From Sphingobacterium composti (GTDB lineage Bacteria; Bacteroidota; Bacteroidia; Sphingobacteriales; Sphingobacteriaceae): a stretch of 64,000 bases of DNA. The number at the start of each line of letters is the position of its first letter. Position 1 is the first letter of the stretch. A program made the translations under genes and the position numbers. Location: contig NZ_WUQZ01000017.1 of NCBI RefSeq assembly GCF_009829075.1, forward strand, positions 1-64,000, written 5' to 3'. The notes beneath the pieces are model-generated. The model searched no databases. It was not told where the DNA came from and was given only the letters and a program-made list of their open reading frames with translations. Shown here in pieces: positions 37,585 to 46,160 of the stretch.

Positions 37585-38478
37585 TTAATAATTCTTAACT
37601 CTCTTTAAATCATAAATTTTTAAATTTACCTTCCCCGTATAATTCAAAAATGCTGTATAGTAAAATCTATATTTATTTTTCACAAAAAAAGGTCTTCCGC
37701 TCATTAATCCAGGGAACCAATTACAACTTAAAAGCTTCAAATTTTCAATAATAATAGACTCCGTTTTAGATTTGGACATATAATTTCCCTCGAGGGAAAA
37801 ATGTCCATCCTTAGTAATTATAAAATCAATATCCAAACTGTCAATTTTATTATTAGAACCTATCCTACTACTTTTAAATAGTTTATTTAAATGAGAAATT
37901 AAAATCTCCTTCCCGCCTTTATACTCAGGAAATATTTCTACAGAATTGAAAAGATGGTTATCACTCTTTTCTCTATAAATTTCGAAACAATTGGTGTTTA
38001 AATAATAATCGGGTCTAGTTTTATCAAATCTTATTCTGTAAATATTCAATTTTTTTTCTTTCTTTATCTGAACATCTATTCTATACTTCCTATAAAAAGC
38101 ATTACCCTGATATACCGCTGGTTTAAAATCGCTTAAAAGTTGGTTTACATACTTTGACAAATCATTTTTGCACCTTAGCGCTCTGTTGGTATCCTTAGTC
38201 CAATAATCTATTTTCTCAATAGATGGTATTTTGTTAGTGTAATCGATGTGGATAGTAAAATTAGATATGCCATCTTCATAATCTTTAAAAACCTCTGTTT
38301 TAGCCAAAAGACTCACTAATTCTTTCATCAACAAATCTTCCCCACGATCTTGTAACGTTTTACCAATAACTTTGTATCTAAATTCTTTGTCCAGACTATC
38401 AAATAAAGTTGATTTGGTTTGTGCTATTGATGTATAGTTCAAAATCATCAATAGAGCAATTAAGAAATAATTGGTCAT
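37585..38478 (-). CDS. Secreted protein with TonB C-terminal-like domain (paralog 2)
   Basis: A 297-aa protein with a signal peptide (MTNYFLIALLMILNYTSIAQ). The same arrangement as its neighbour is seen: FRYKVIGKTLQDRGED near the N-terminus, EIFPEYKGGKEIL, IDFIITKDGHFSLEG and SCNWFPGLMSGRPF. These match the TonB_C core better than the paralog does. N-terminal residues 25-150 also resemble a first, more worn copy of the same fold, with FTIHIDYTNKIPS and DFKPAVYQGNAF; this is an impression, not a calculation. It is the first gene of a two-gene unit. Confidence 0.72.
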   Translation of the reverse strand: MTNYFLIALLMILNYTSIAQTKSTLFDSLDKEFRYKVIGKTLQDRGEDLLMKELVSLLAKTEVFKDYEDGISNFTIHIDYTNKIPSIEKIDYWTKDTNRALRCKNDLSKYVNQLLSDFKPAVYQGNAFYRKYRIDVQIKKEKKLNIYRIRFDKTRPDYYLNTNCFEIYREKSDNHLFNSVEIFPEYKGGKEILISHLNKLFKSSRIGSNNKIDSLDIDFIITKDGHFSLEGNYMSKSKTESIIIENLKLLSCNWFPGLMSGRPFFVKNKYRFYYTAFLNYTGKVNLKIYDLKRVKNY

Positions 38479-38551
38479 AAGCTAAGCGTTCTAATCGTAA
38501 CACTAAAGTTAATCAATTAGATAGAGGAATTCTAATTATAAAATTGGTCAC

Positions 38552-38565
38552 TTACCTTGAGGTAA
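38552..38565. promoter_or_regulatory. Palindrome upstream of pirin gene
   Basis: TTACCT-TG-AGGTAA, a perfect inverted repeat of six bases per arm, 69 bases before the pirin start. Candidate operator, regulator unknown. Confidence 0.4.
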
Positions 38566-38633
38566 CTCCGTCGCCTTTTGGCATATTACGGCATAGGGTT
38601 TGATGATTATACAGCAAAAGAAAGGTTAAAAAA

Positions 38634-39647
38634 ATGAAAGTAAAAAATATCCAAAAAGTAGTAGGTCCAATGCCAATAGGTGATCCATTTATATTAGGTG
38701 CTTACCACTATGACAAATATCCCAAAGGCAATGGAAAATTTGGTCCTAAAGCCTCTTTAGAAGGCAAAAACTTGGGGAATGACTTTGACAGAAATGCCGA
38801 TTGGCGTATGTACCATGGCAAAGAGATTCCTGGTTTTCCATTTCATCCGCACAGAGGATTTGAGATTATCACCATAGCTGAAGAAGGATTTGCGGATCAC
38901 TTTGATTCCAAAGGATCAAAAGGTCGTTATGGTGAAGGTGATGTGCAATTGATGAGCGCTGGGTCAGGCGTATTGCATGGCGAAATGTTTCCTTTGATAT
39001 ATGAGGATAAAGAAAATCCCATGCGATTGTTTCAGATTTGGTTGAACTTACCATCTTCTAGCAAAATGACTGAACCACAATATAAAATGTTGTGGCATGA
39101 AAATATTCCAATTGCTAAAGTTGGCGAGGGTGTCAAAGTGAAAGTTATATTGGGAGAATATAACGGAATTAAATCCATAGATGCTTTACCATACTCTTGG
39201 GCAAAAGATCCAAATCATCATGTGGGAGTTGCTTTAGTGGATTTAGCACCAAACGCTACCTATAAATTAGAAGCAATTTCGGAGACTATGAACAGATTTG
39301 TTTTCTTTTATGATGGAAAAGGAACAATACAAATTGAGGGTAATGAGCTTAATCAAAACTTTATTGCTGAATTGAACGGAGGAGAAGAAATCGTGATTAA
39401 AAACAATACAGAGCGTGCTAAGTTGCTAATTTTGGAAGGTGAACCAATTAATGAGCCGGTGGCAGCTTACGGACCTTTTGTCATGAACACAAAAGAAGAA
39501 TTAGATCAGGCATTTGCAGATTATCGCAAAACTCAATTTGGTGGATGGCCTTGGGGGCATGAAGAGATTGATGTAGTTCATCCAAAAGATGCAGGGCGAT
39601 TTGCGAGTTATAATTTTGGTAAGGAATTGGATAAACCAAGTGCATAA
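38634..39647 (+). CDS. Pirin family protein
   Basis: A 337-aa bicupin. The metal ligands H71 and H73 (FHPHRGFE), H115 and E117 (SGVLHGEMF) are all present at the N-terminal cupin. The C-terminal cupin spans about residues 190-290 and lacks a metal site, as usual. Some bacterial pirins oxidise quercetin and others respond to stress, so the activity is open. A palindrome upstream suggests local control. It is followed by a separately promoted acetyltransferase gene. Confidence 0.9.
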   Translation: MKVKNIQKVVGPMPIGDPFILGAYHYDKYPKGNGKFGPKASLEGKNLGNDFDRNADWRMYHGKEIPGFPFHPHRGFEIITIAEEGFADHFDSKGSKGRYGEGDVQLMSAGSGVLHGEMFPLIYEDKENPMRLFQIWLNLPSSSKMTEPQYKMLWHENIPIAKVGEGVKVKVILGEYNGIKSIDALPYSWAKDPNHHVGVALVDLAPNATYKLEAISETMNRFVFFYDGKGTIQIEGNELNQNFIAELNGGEEIVIKNNTERAKLLILEGEPINEPVAAYGPFVMNTKEELDQAFADYRKTQFGGWPWGHEEIDVVHPKDAGRFASYNFGKELDKPSA

Positions 39648-39768
39648 ATAAATCCAAAGGCTAGAATGGCGTTCAATTGATTTGAGCGCTATTTTTTTGT
39701 ACTAGTTTCTATGCATATTTTCTTTTTATGAAGAAAAGATGTATATTCTGACAAAGTATGTTAGAATT

Positions 39769-40236
39769 ATGAATAGTGCAATTGTAATAAGAAAATACAA
39801 GCCAGAAGACCAAAGTATATTACTGCAAATAATTAAAAATAATATTCCAAAATACTTTGCAGAGACTGAAATCGATGATTATATAACCTATCTTGATGAA
39901 GAAGTTCAGGATTACTTTGTAGCGGAATTGGATGATAAAATTATTGCTGGGGCAGGTATTAACTATGATAAAGATAAACAACTTGCCAAAATAAGTTGGG
40001 ATATAGTTGATACGGAATTCCATAAGCAAGGTATTGGAACTTTATTATTAAATCATCGTTTAGAAATAATTGCTAACCGCAAAAATATAAAGTCTATAAT
40101 AGTTCGTACTTCTCAGCATGCCTACGCATTCTATGAAAAGAATGGTTTTAAGCTCTTGGAGCGACATAAAGATTATTGGGCAGAAGGATTTGATATGTAT
40201 AAAATGAGTTATAACAGAAAATTAGTAGATAAATAA
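39769..40236 (+). CDS. GNAT-family N-acetyltransferase
   Basis: A 155-aa acetyltransferase. The start MNSAIVIRKYKPEDQ is in the normal position for the first strand, and I prefer it over the in-frame ATG at 39739, ten residues earlier. Motif A lies at about 85-95 (HKQGIGTLLLNHRL), which binds acetyl-CoA, and the C-terminal AYAFYEKNGFKLLER closes the fold. The substrate is unknown. The next gene follows after 10 bases and probably shares the transcript. Confidence 0.88.
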   Translation: MNSAIVIRKYKPEDQSILLQIIKNNIPKYFAETEIDDYITYLDEEVQDYFVAELDDKIIAGAGINYDKDKQLAKISWDIVDTEFHKQGIGTLLLNHRLEIIANRKNIKSIIVRTSQHAYAFYEKNGFKLLERHKDYWAEGFDMYKMSYNRKLVDK

Positions 40237-40246
40237 TCAATAGTAT

Positions 40247-40660
40247 ATGAAAAGTACAAAACCCATCGGAATTATCATTGGTACAGTAGTTCTGATTATT
40301 ATTATTTTAATGTTCGGTCTTCCTCTTTATAATGTATGGCAACAAGAGATGGCAGGAAAAGCAGAGATGGCGAAAGCAGAACAAAATCGAAAAATCTTGA
40401 TTGAAGAAGCTCGTGCACGTTTAGAAGCTGAAAAATTGAATGCACAAGCCGAAATTGAGCGTGCTAAAGGTATGGCTGAAGCGATGAAATTAGAAAACGG
40501 AACTTTAAATACTACGTATAATCAGTATTTATTCATTCGAACATTAGAGAAATTAGCTGATAAAGGCGATTTACCTCAAATTATTTATATGCCAGCCGAA
40601 GGACTTGTTCCAGTATTGGATGTCAACCATACGAAAAAATCAGTACAGCCTGTTGAATAA
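40247..40660 (+). CDS. Membrane protein resembling the tail of SPFH/band-7 proteins
   Basis: A 137-aa protein with one N-terminal membrane segment (residues about 8-27, IGIIIGTVVLIIIILMFGLP), then an Ala/Glu/Lys-rich coiled coil (about 32-80, with RKILIEEARARLEAEKLNAQAEI), and an NQYLFIRTLEKLAD segment followed by IIYMPAEGLVPVLD. The coiled coil and the last segment look like the C-terminal part of HflK/stomatin-type proteins, but the band-7 domain itself is missing. It may oligomerise and tether something at the membrane; no function is established. It ends at a terminator. Confidence 0.78.
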   Translation: MKSTKPIGIIIGTVVLIIIILMFGLPLYNVWQQEMAGKAEMAKAEQNRKILIEEARARLEAEKLNAQAEIERAKGMAEAMKLENGTLNTTYNQYLFIRTLEKLADKGDLPQIIYMPAEGLVPVLDVNHTKKSVQPVE

Positions 40661-40663
40661 ACA

Positions 40664-40696
40664 AATGGCGCAGTCATGAATATCGACTGCGCCATT
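40664..40696. terminator. Bidirectional terminator
   Basis: AATGGCGCAGTC / GACTGCGCCATT, a perfect 12-bp stem with a 9-base loop followed by TTTTA. It separates converging genes. Confidence 0.85.
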
Positions 40697-40719
40697 TTTA
40701 TGGATGAATGTAAATACCT

Positions 40720-40986
40720 CTAAAACTCTACCTGAATTATAGATCTAAGAGGAATTAGAACACCACTTTTAATTTGTACATATTTGTCTGTGACAGACCA
40801 AACAGTAGTTTCTACTCGAAGTGGACCATCGACACTATTAAAAACTATGGTAGCTTTTGATTTAAATTCATTGCCTAATCTTTGAGCATCAACTAATTTT
40901 CCTCTCAATTCTTCGGATCTATTTACCTCTGCAGCTAATATTTTATGATTTACGATATCTTCTTTTTCTATAATTGTTCCAATCAT
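40720..40986 (-). CDS. Small unknown protein
   Basis: An 88-aa soluble protein with no signal or membrane segment. The first half looks helical and charged (NRSEELRGKLVDAQRLGNEF), the second half has alternating beta-like residues (KATIVFNSVDGPLRVETTVWSVTD, then VQIKSGVLIPL). A small beta-barrel is possible. I do not recognise a family. It has its own upstream AT-rich region and ends at the hairpin at 40664-40696. Confidence 0.65.
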   Translation of the reverse strand: MIGTIIEKEDIVNHKILAAEVNRSEELRGKLVDAQRLGNEFKSKATIVFNSVDGPLRVETTVWSVTDKYVQIKSGVLIPLRSIIQVEF

Positions 40987-41074
40987 GATATTTAGATTTA
41001 TTTCTTATATAAGTAAATATAAATATTTGATAAATTAAAATAAAGATTGCAACAAAAGAAATACTGAATAGATT

Positions 41075-42613
41075 TTAATTTATTGTAATCTTATGATTTA
41101 ACTTATTAAAACCGGTATTAGCTTCCCAAACATCTCTATTCGCAAGACGAATACTATATTCAGGTCTATTGGAAATTGATTCATAATCATCTGGCATACT
41201 TAACAGTACATCATATTCACCAGCCTTGAGTTCTGTCGGTAATTTTACACTTGTTTCCAATTTTATAGCACCACTATACCAATGTCTTACATCTGTGTCT
41301 AATAATACTTTAACAAAATTTTGAGAATTTGTAGCTCTAAAAACCAGATAAACTGGTCTTTTGTTGTATGGTGAAGCATATCCCCTGTTGATTACACTCA
41401 TATTCAAAGATATATTTCCACCTACTTGAGCTGATTTTGAAATTGTTGCACTTTCTAATACAAATCTATATCCTAGATTTTTTTTGATATTATCCATACA
41501 CCCATCAGTTTGCCATTTATTATTCACTTCATTGTTGTAATGCGCATTGATGTAGCTGTAATGCATCTCTTTGAATGCCTCTTCAGCTCTTCCCACAGGT
41601 GCACAATTAGAAATAGACTCAAAAACACGACAAGTTTCCCCTCCCACAACAGTATATTTGCTATCAGCCATTTTATATTTTTTCAATACGTCTACGACAT
41701 TTGCACTAGAAGTTCGGCCACTTGATGTGTTGCCATAGTCCTCAAACGTACCTACATCATTAGAACTAGCCATGAAACAATCATTATGAAAACCTAAACG
41801 GGCTTTATCGGTATTTTTAAATGCTTCCTCTTCCTTCAATGCAGCACTATTAATAGTAGCATTTACGCCATAAATAAAGCGTTGTTTTTGTTGAGGATAT
41901 CTGATCTGAACCATACGACTATCTGGAACCGCATCGAGCAAAGCAGCTAAAATTTCATTTCTGTCGTTCCAATTTTCATCAAGTAGTTTACGCTGAGAGC
42001 CATTTGAAGAAGGATCTCCAAAATAATCCGTATAATACTGCTCTCCCCATGTACCAATAAATCCAATTTGAACACAGGCGATGACGTCTGCATTTTTGTG
42101 TAATACGTCTTTTAAGCTTGCGATGTGTTTCAAGACAATATTTTTTGGCGCATCACCATATGGAGGACAAATGAACCCTTCAGGACAATTGCCCGCTGTC
42201 TGCTGCACAGAATATACAAATCTGGGAATCAACTTGACACCTGCTTCACGAGCCGCATCCATGTCCTTTTGTACATTACTGAGAAAAGTTGGAGTTAAAT
42301 CCTTGTCTTTGACATCATCAAGGATGAAATACCTAAAAACTAATGTGCTATATACTTGATAATTAGCATTAGAAATACTTTGTAAATTTCTATAGCCTTT
42401 TAATGTAGCTGCATTCAAGACAGAATAATTACTGCTTGTAGTTTGCGAATACCTATAAAAACCACGCTCTGGATTAGCAAAATCTTCATTACTCTCTAAA
42501 TAAGTTATTCGCTCTGTCTTACCTTCCTCTTTCTTTGAACTATCTTGGTTTTTGCCACATTGTGCAAACAAGAGAAGGCAAGTTGCCGCATATGTTGTAA
42601 TTAGGTTGTTCAT
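41075..42613 (-). CDS. DUF4874/DUF4832 lipoprotein
   Basis: A 512-aa lipoprotein; the signal ends LLLFAQCGK with the lipidated Cys at residue 19. ANPERGFYRY starts the DUF4874 domain (about 45-215), which has a TIM-barrel-like pattern including FRYFILDD and VKLIPRFVYS. The DUF4832 domain covers the middle and later part, followed by a beta-sandwich tail from about 395 (SLNMSVINRGYASPYNKRPVYLVF). Such proteins accompany glycan loci and are suspected hydrolases. It is the last gene of the SusCD locus 2, and its leader consists of a 14-base tandem repeat. Confidence 0.85.
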   Translation of the reverse strand: MNNLITTYAATCLLLFAQCGKNQDSSKKEEGKTERITYLESNEDFANPERGFYRYSQTTSSNYSVLNAATLKGYRNLQSISNANYQVYSTLVFRYFILDDVKDKDLTPTFLSNVQKDMDAAREAGVKLIPRFVYSVQQTAGNCPEGFICPPYGDAPKNIVLKHIASLKDVLHKNADVIACVQIGFIGTWGEQYYTDYFGDPSSNGSQRKLLDENWNDRNEILAALLDAVPDSRMVQIRYPQQKQRFIYGVNATINSAALKEEEAFKNTDKARLGFHNDCFMASSNDVGTFEDYGNTSSGRTSSANVVDVLKKYKMADSKYTVVGGETCRVFESISNCAPVGRAEEAFKEMHYSYINAHYNNEVNNKWQTDGCMDNIKKNLGYRFVLESATISKSAQVGGNISLNMSVINRGYASPYNKRPVYLVFRATNSQNFVKVLLDTDVRHWYSGAIKLETSVKLPTELKAGEYDVLLSMPDDYESISNRPEYSIRLANRDVWEANTGFNKLNHKITIN

Positions 42614-42660
42614 AATTTTAAGTTTATAATTTTAAGTTTATAATTTTAAGTTTATAATTT
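42612..42660 (-). repeat. Tandem repeat, 14-base unit, in the leader of the DUF4832 gene
   Basis: ATAATTTTAAGTTT repeated three and a half times from 42612 to about 42660. It contains the stop codon of the upstream gene (42652-42654) and runs into the start codon of the downstream gene (ends at 42613), so it is the whole intercistronic spacer. Confidence 0.85.
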
Positions 42661-43755
42661 AAATATTATTTTACGTTTATAAAGCCAATAGCAGAGAGAC
42701 CACAATACGAATAACGTCATCATGCTACTAATAACCATAGACCATTGTTCTCCAACACCAAGCAAATTGCTTAATCCACCTACAAAAATGTAGACTGTTT
42801 TATTTAGCCATTGCTTTCCTACAGTTTCAAAAAATAGATAAATAAATATAGCATTCATCCCAACTACAGTGTAAATCCAAGCGTATTTATTCCTTTTATT
42901 AATGTCAAAGAACCAATACAAGCCAGCTAATATCAAAAACACATAGCCTCCTGATACAATCGCAAATGAAGTAGTGCTAATTCTTTTTATAATTGGCGTA
43001 ATGGTATAATCTAATGTATATCCTACCACCAAAAGACCTAATCCCACAATCAAAAGTCTTTTTGCCACTTCGATCTTATCAAGTCCAGAAATAATTAACT
43101 TACCAGCTAAACATCCCCAAATTGTATGAACAGCCGTTGGAATAAAATTGACCGCAACCCAGCCACCATTATTTATTTTGCCCATCAAAACCATATCCAT
43201 ATAAGAGCCGAAATTTTTGGACATTACAAATGGTTCATTATAACCTGAAATATTCGTAAATCTATATAACAACTCTGTCAATACTAATAGCAAAATTGTA
43301 AATCCTATTTGCCATTGAAATGATTTAGTAATGATTAAGTAGGCAATAATTGTAGTTAATGCTAATTGAACAAGCACATTCCAAAGTTCCCAAACTAATT
43401 GTCCAGAATAGACACAATGCAAGGCAACACCAAAAAAGAAAAGTTTAGTACTACGAATTAAAATGTGATTGAGATTTGCTTTCCATGTTATTCCTTTTTT
43501 AGATTTATAGTGAAAAGAAATATATAATGCCGCTCCTGCCATAAACATAAATGCGGGCTGTACTAGATCCCAAAAATATAATCCGTGCCACTGATGGTGT
43601 TCAAACTGTGTAATAAGTATCCTTCCGAAAGTACCTTCTTCTGTAAAACCCTTTATATTATCGTATAATCTTGTGCTCTCTGCTGCGAGTAAAATCATGA
43701 TCATACCACGCATTACATCGAGAGACAATAATCTATTTGATTCTTGATTTGTCAT
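42652..43755 (-). CDS. NagX/DUF5009-type membrane acyltransferase
   Basis: A 367-aa protein with about ten membrane segments. It starts NRLLSLDVMRGMIMILL, the family signature near the N-terminus, followed by HHQWHGLYFWDLVQPAFMFMAGAALYISF. Relatives resemble the heparan-alpha-glucosaminide N-acetyltransferase and are thought to acylate sugars across the membrane. It lies between the PKD lipoprotein and the DUF4832 lipoprotein of locus 2 and probably modifies a sugar of that glycan. A hairpin at 43770-43797 precedes it. Confidence 0.85.
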   Translation of the reverse strand: MTNQESNRLLSLDVMRGMIMILLAAESTRLYDNIKGFTEEGTFGRILITQFEHHQWHGLYFWDLVQPAFMFMAGAALYISFHYKSKKGITWKANLNHILIRSTKLFFFGVALHCVYSGQLVWELWNVLVQLALTTIIAYLIITKSFQWQIGFTILLLVLTELLYRFTNISGYNEPFVMSKNFGSYMDMVLMGKINNGGWVAVNFIPTAVHTIWGCLAGKLIISGLDKIEVAKRLLIVGLGLLVVGYTLDYTITPIIKRISTTSFAIVSGGYVFLILAGLYWFFDINKRNKYAWIYTVVGMNAIFIYLFFETVGKQWLNKTVYIFVGGLSNLLGVGEQWSMVISSMMTLFVLWSLCYWLYKRKIIFKL

Positions 43756-43769
43756 AATTTTTGGTTGAT

Positions 43770-43797
43770 AAGGAGTAATCCATATGGATTACTCCTT
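43770..43797 (-). terminator. Intercistronic hairpin in locus 2
   Basis: Perfect 12-bp stem AAGGAGTAATCC / GGATTACTCCTT around the loop ATAT. It lies between the PKD lipoprotein and the acyltransferase gene. Confidence 0.75.
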
Positions 43798-43806
43798 CAT
43801 AATTAT

Positions 43807-44661
43807 TTAGAGCGGAAATGTTCCAAATGTAGTAGTACCACTAATAGCTGGAATAGAACCAATCACAGCATATCCTGAGTTATTCTCAACAAATCCGAAT
43901 TTGATATTTCCTGAAATATTTTGGAATAAACTTCGTTTGATAGAGAATTCTACCCTACGTTTACCATCACCCGAATTCTTGAATTGCGAGAAATTGGCAG
44001 CTCCTAAGAAATCTGCGACAGTAGTACTAAAACCACCCCAACCATCAGCCATGACACCAGTATGTTTGGTAAGAGCACCCCACCCTCCTGCTACACTGCC
44101 TTCTAATTTATAATCCGCTCCAGAGCCACCACCAAATTGCCAAGCATTATATCCTGTCTGTGTATTATTATCCGTATCAAAATACATCACCACTGGTGAC
44201 AAATTCATTTCTTCGTTACCTTCTAGCATAAAAAATAAATCCGTACTATTTGCAAAGGTCTTTATCCCTTTAATGGTATTAGTACCTTCTGGATTCACAA
44301 CAGTAAAATCAACATAATCCCAATCAGAAAAATCACTATCAATCTTTATATTGGGACCGACAATTACAACTGTGTCTTTAAATGTACTTTCTTGCTCACC
44401 ATTGATAGCTGTTAAGGAAACAATAAATTGGCCTTTAGACTTATATATATGTTGAGGTGATTTTAATGTTGAGGTAGAACCTAGACCATCCCCAAAATCC
44501 CATAGATAGGAAGTTGCCCCTCTTGAAAAATTAGTAAAAGTAACTTTGAATCCATCAGTTGAACTACTGAAAACCGACTTAAATGCAGGTTCATTATCTT
44601 CTTTACTGCATCCATAGAAGATGAGTGTACTTGCTATAATATATAAAATTAATTGTTTCAT
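43807..44661 (-). CDS. PKD-domain lipoprotein, likely glycan binding
   Basis: A 284-aa lipoprotein with Cys18 after STLIFYGC. Residues about 28-105 form a PKD domain with the hallmark SYLWDFGDG. The second half begins IKIDSDFSDWDYVDF, contains YFDTDNNTQTGYNAWQFG and ends in a beta-rich region, which resembles the CBM9-like/DOMON-type carbohydrate-binding fold; this is inference. It follows susD by 15 bases in the same unit, so it is probably a surface glycan-binding protein of locus 2 (SusE/F position). Confidence 0.8.
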   Translation of the reverse strand: MKQLILYIIASTLIFYGCSKEDNEPAFKSVFSSSTDGFKVTFTNFSRGATSYLWDFGDGLGSTSTLKSPQHIYKSKGQFIVSLTAINGEQESTFKDTVVIVGPNIKIDSDFSDWDYVDFTVVNPEGTNTIKGIKTFANSTDLFFMLEGNEEMNLSPVVMYFDTDNNTQTGYNAWQFGGGSGADYKLEGSVAGGWGALTKHTGVMADGWGGFSTTVADFLGAANFSQFKNSGDGKRRVEFSIKRSLFQNISGNIKFGFVENNSGYAVIGSIPAISGTTTFGTFPL

Positions 44662-44676
44662 AATATTTATGTTTGA

Positions 44677-46143
44677 TTAATTATAACCTGGATTTTGAAT
44701 AAATTTACCTTTACCTTCATTGATTTTGTCACGAGAAAATGGCCAAACTTCTTTGGTCTTATCTGACGAAGTATTTGGGCGTACTTCCAATTGTCTGGAC
44801 ACAAATTTATCATGACGAATTAAATCTGCTCTGTATTGACCATTTTCACACCAAAACTCATGACTACGTTCCTTCAAAATCATGTTATTAAATGAAGATA
44901 AAGAACCGTAATTTGCTAAACTTAGGTTTTCCAGACCTGCTCTTTTTCTTACAACATTCACTAAGTCCATTGCCTCTTGAGTAGGACTACCTGCTGCATT
45001 TGCTATAGCTTCTGCCTTAGATAAAAGTACATCCGCATATCTAAACATTATGATATCCACAGTAGTATATGCTGTCGTACGTGCAGCATCCTCATGAATT
45101 TTTAAGGGCAAAGGACCATAATTTAGATAGTTACCAGGGTTCGCCCGCGTATATGTAATTCCATCAGTCCCCGTAAATTCTGATATTAACATAGTTTTAC
45201 GTACATCTCTTTGTTCAAATGAATCATAAAACCACCAAGAACTTTGCACTGTACCCCAACCGCCTTTATTTGGAAATACAGATGGTAATACCATCAATTG
45301 CCATTGATTTTCACTCGTACCTTCATAGTCACATGGGATAGCCCAAATTACTTCATTGCTATTTTTAGCTCCTTCCAATCCCCACATACCTACATAATCA
45401 TTGTCTAATGCATAATGATTGTAATTAATTATGTCATTGGAAACATTCACAACCTTAGACCACTCTTTTTCATGAAGATACAATCGTATTAAAAGCATTT
45501 TGGCTAATGCTTTGTTAAATCTTCCATATTCTGCATCAGCCGGAAGAGGCAAATCCTCTGCTGCTGCAATAAGATCTTCCTCGATAAATTTTACCATTTC
45601 ATCATAAGGCAACCTAGCTAATGGCTCTTCAATCAGTGGATTTTGTAATACTTCTAAAGGAGCTATTACTATTGGTCCATATAAATCAAATAGATAATAA
45701 GCCATTAAACCTCTAGCGCATCGTACTTCTGCTATTGCTTTTTTCTTTAACGCTTCATTGACTGTCGATTTTTCTATAAGATCTATTGTAATAGTCATTC
45801 GACTAATCATATTGTAAAATCGATCATAGAATCCCGTAATTCCTTCATCATCTGGTCTAAAATTATGTGTTGAAGCAGAATGCTGGGCACCATACCAGCC
45901 CGTTAAAATTTCTGTAGAAGCATCACTCACCATCATTACACCACGTTCAGAAGTTGAAAAGAAACCATTCCACCATGACCCGCGCATAGGATAGTAAACC
46001 GAATTAACCATAGCTTCTAAATCTTCTGCAGACTTAGGAAAAATAGCTGGATTTATTTCAGAGTAATCCAATGGAACTAAATCTTTTGTACATCCGCTTA
46101 TCATCAATGCACAACCAGCAATTAAAATCTTTATCTTTTTCAT
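44677..46143 (-). CDS. SusD/RagB glycan-binding lipoprotein (locus 2)
   Basis: A 488-aa lipoprotein with Cys18 in LMISGCTKD. The SusD fold is recognised by MFRYADVLLSKAEAIANAAG, ERSHEFWCENGQYRADLIRHDKF and the C-terminal KGKFIQNPGYN. It is about 100 residues shorter than the SusD of locus 1, so it belongs to another subgroup. It lies 17 bases after its susC partner. It binds glycan at the outer face of the cell and delivers it to SusC. Confidence 0.94.
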   Translation of the reverse strand: MKKIKILIAGCALMISGCTKDLVPLDYSEINPAIFPKSAEDLEAMVNSVYYPMRGSWWNGFFSTSERGVMMVSDASTEILTGWYGAQHSASTHNFRPDDEGITGFYDRFYNMISRMTITIDLIEKSTVNEALKKKAIAEVRCARGLMAYYLFDLYGPIVIAPLEVLQNPLIEEPLARLPYDEMVKFIEEDLIAAAEDLPLPADAEYGRFNKALAKMLLIRLYLHEKEWSKVVNVSNDIINYNHYALDNDYVGMWGLEGAKNSNEVIWAIPCDYEGTSENQWQLMVLPSVFPNKGGWGTVQSSWWFYDSFEQRDVRKTMLISEFTGTDGITYTRANPGNYLNYGPLPLKIHEDAARTTAYTTVDIIMFRYADVLLSKAEAIANAAGSPTQEAMDLVNVVRKRAGLENLSLANYGSLSSFNNMILKERSHEFWCENGQYRADLIRHDKFVSRQLEVRPNTSSDKTKEVWPFSRDKINEGKGKFIQNPGYN

Positions 46144-46160
46144 TTTGTCAAATTCTTTAA

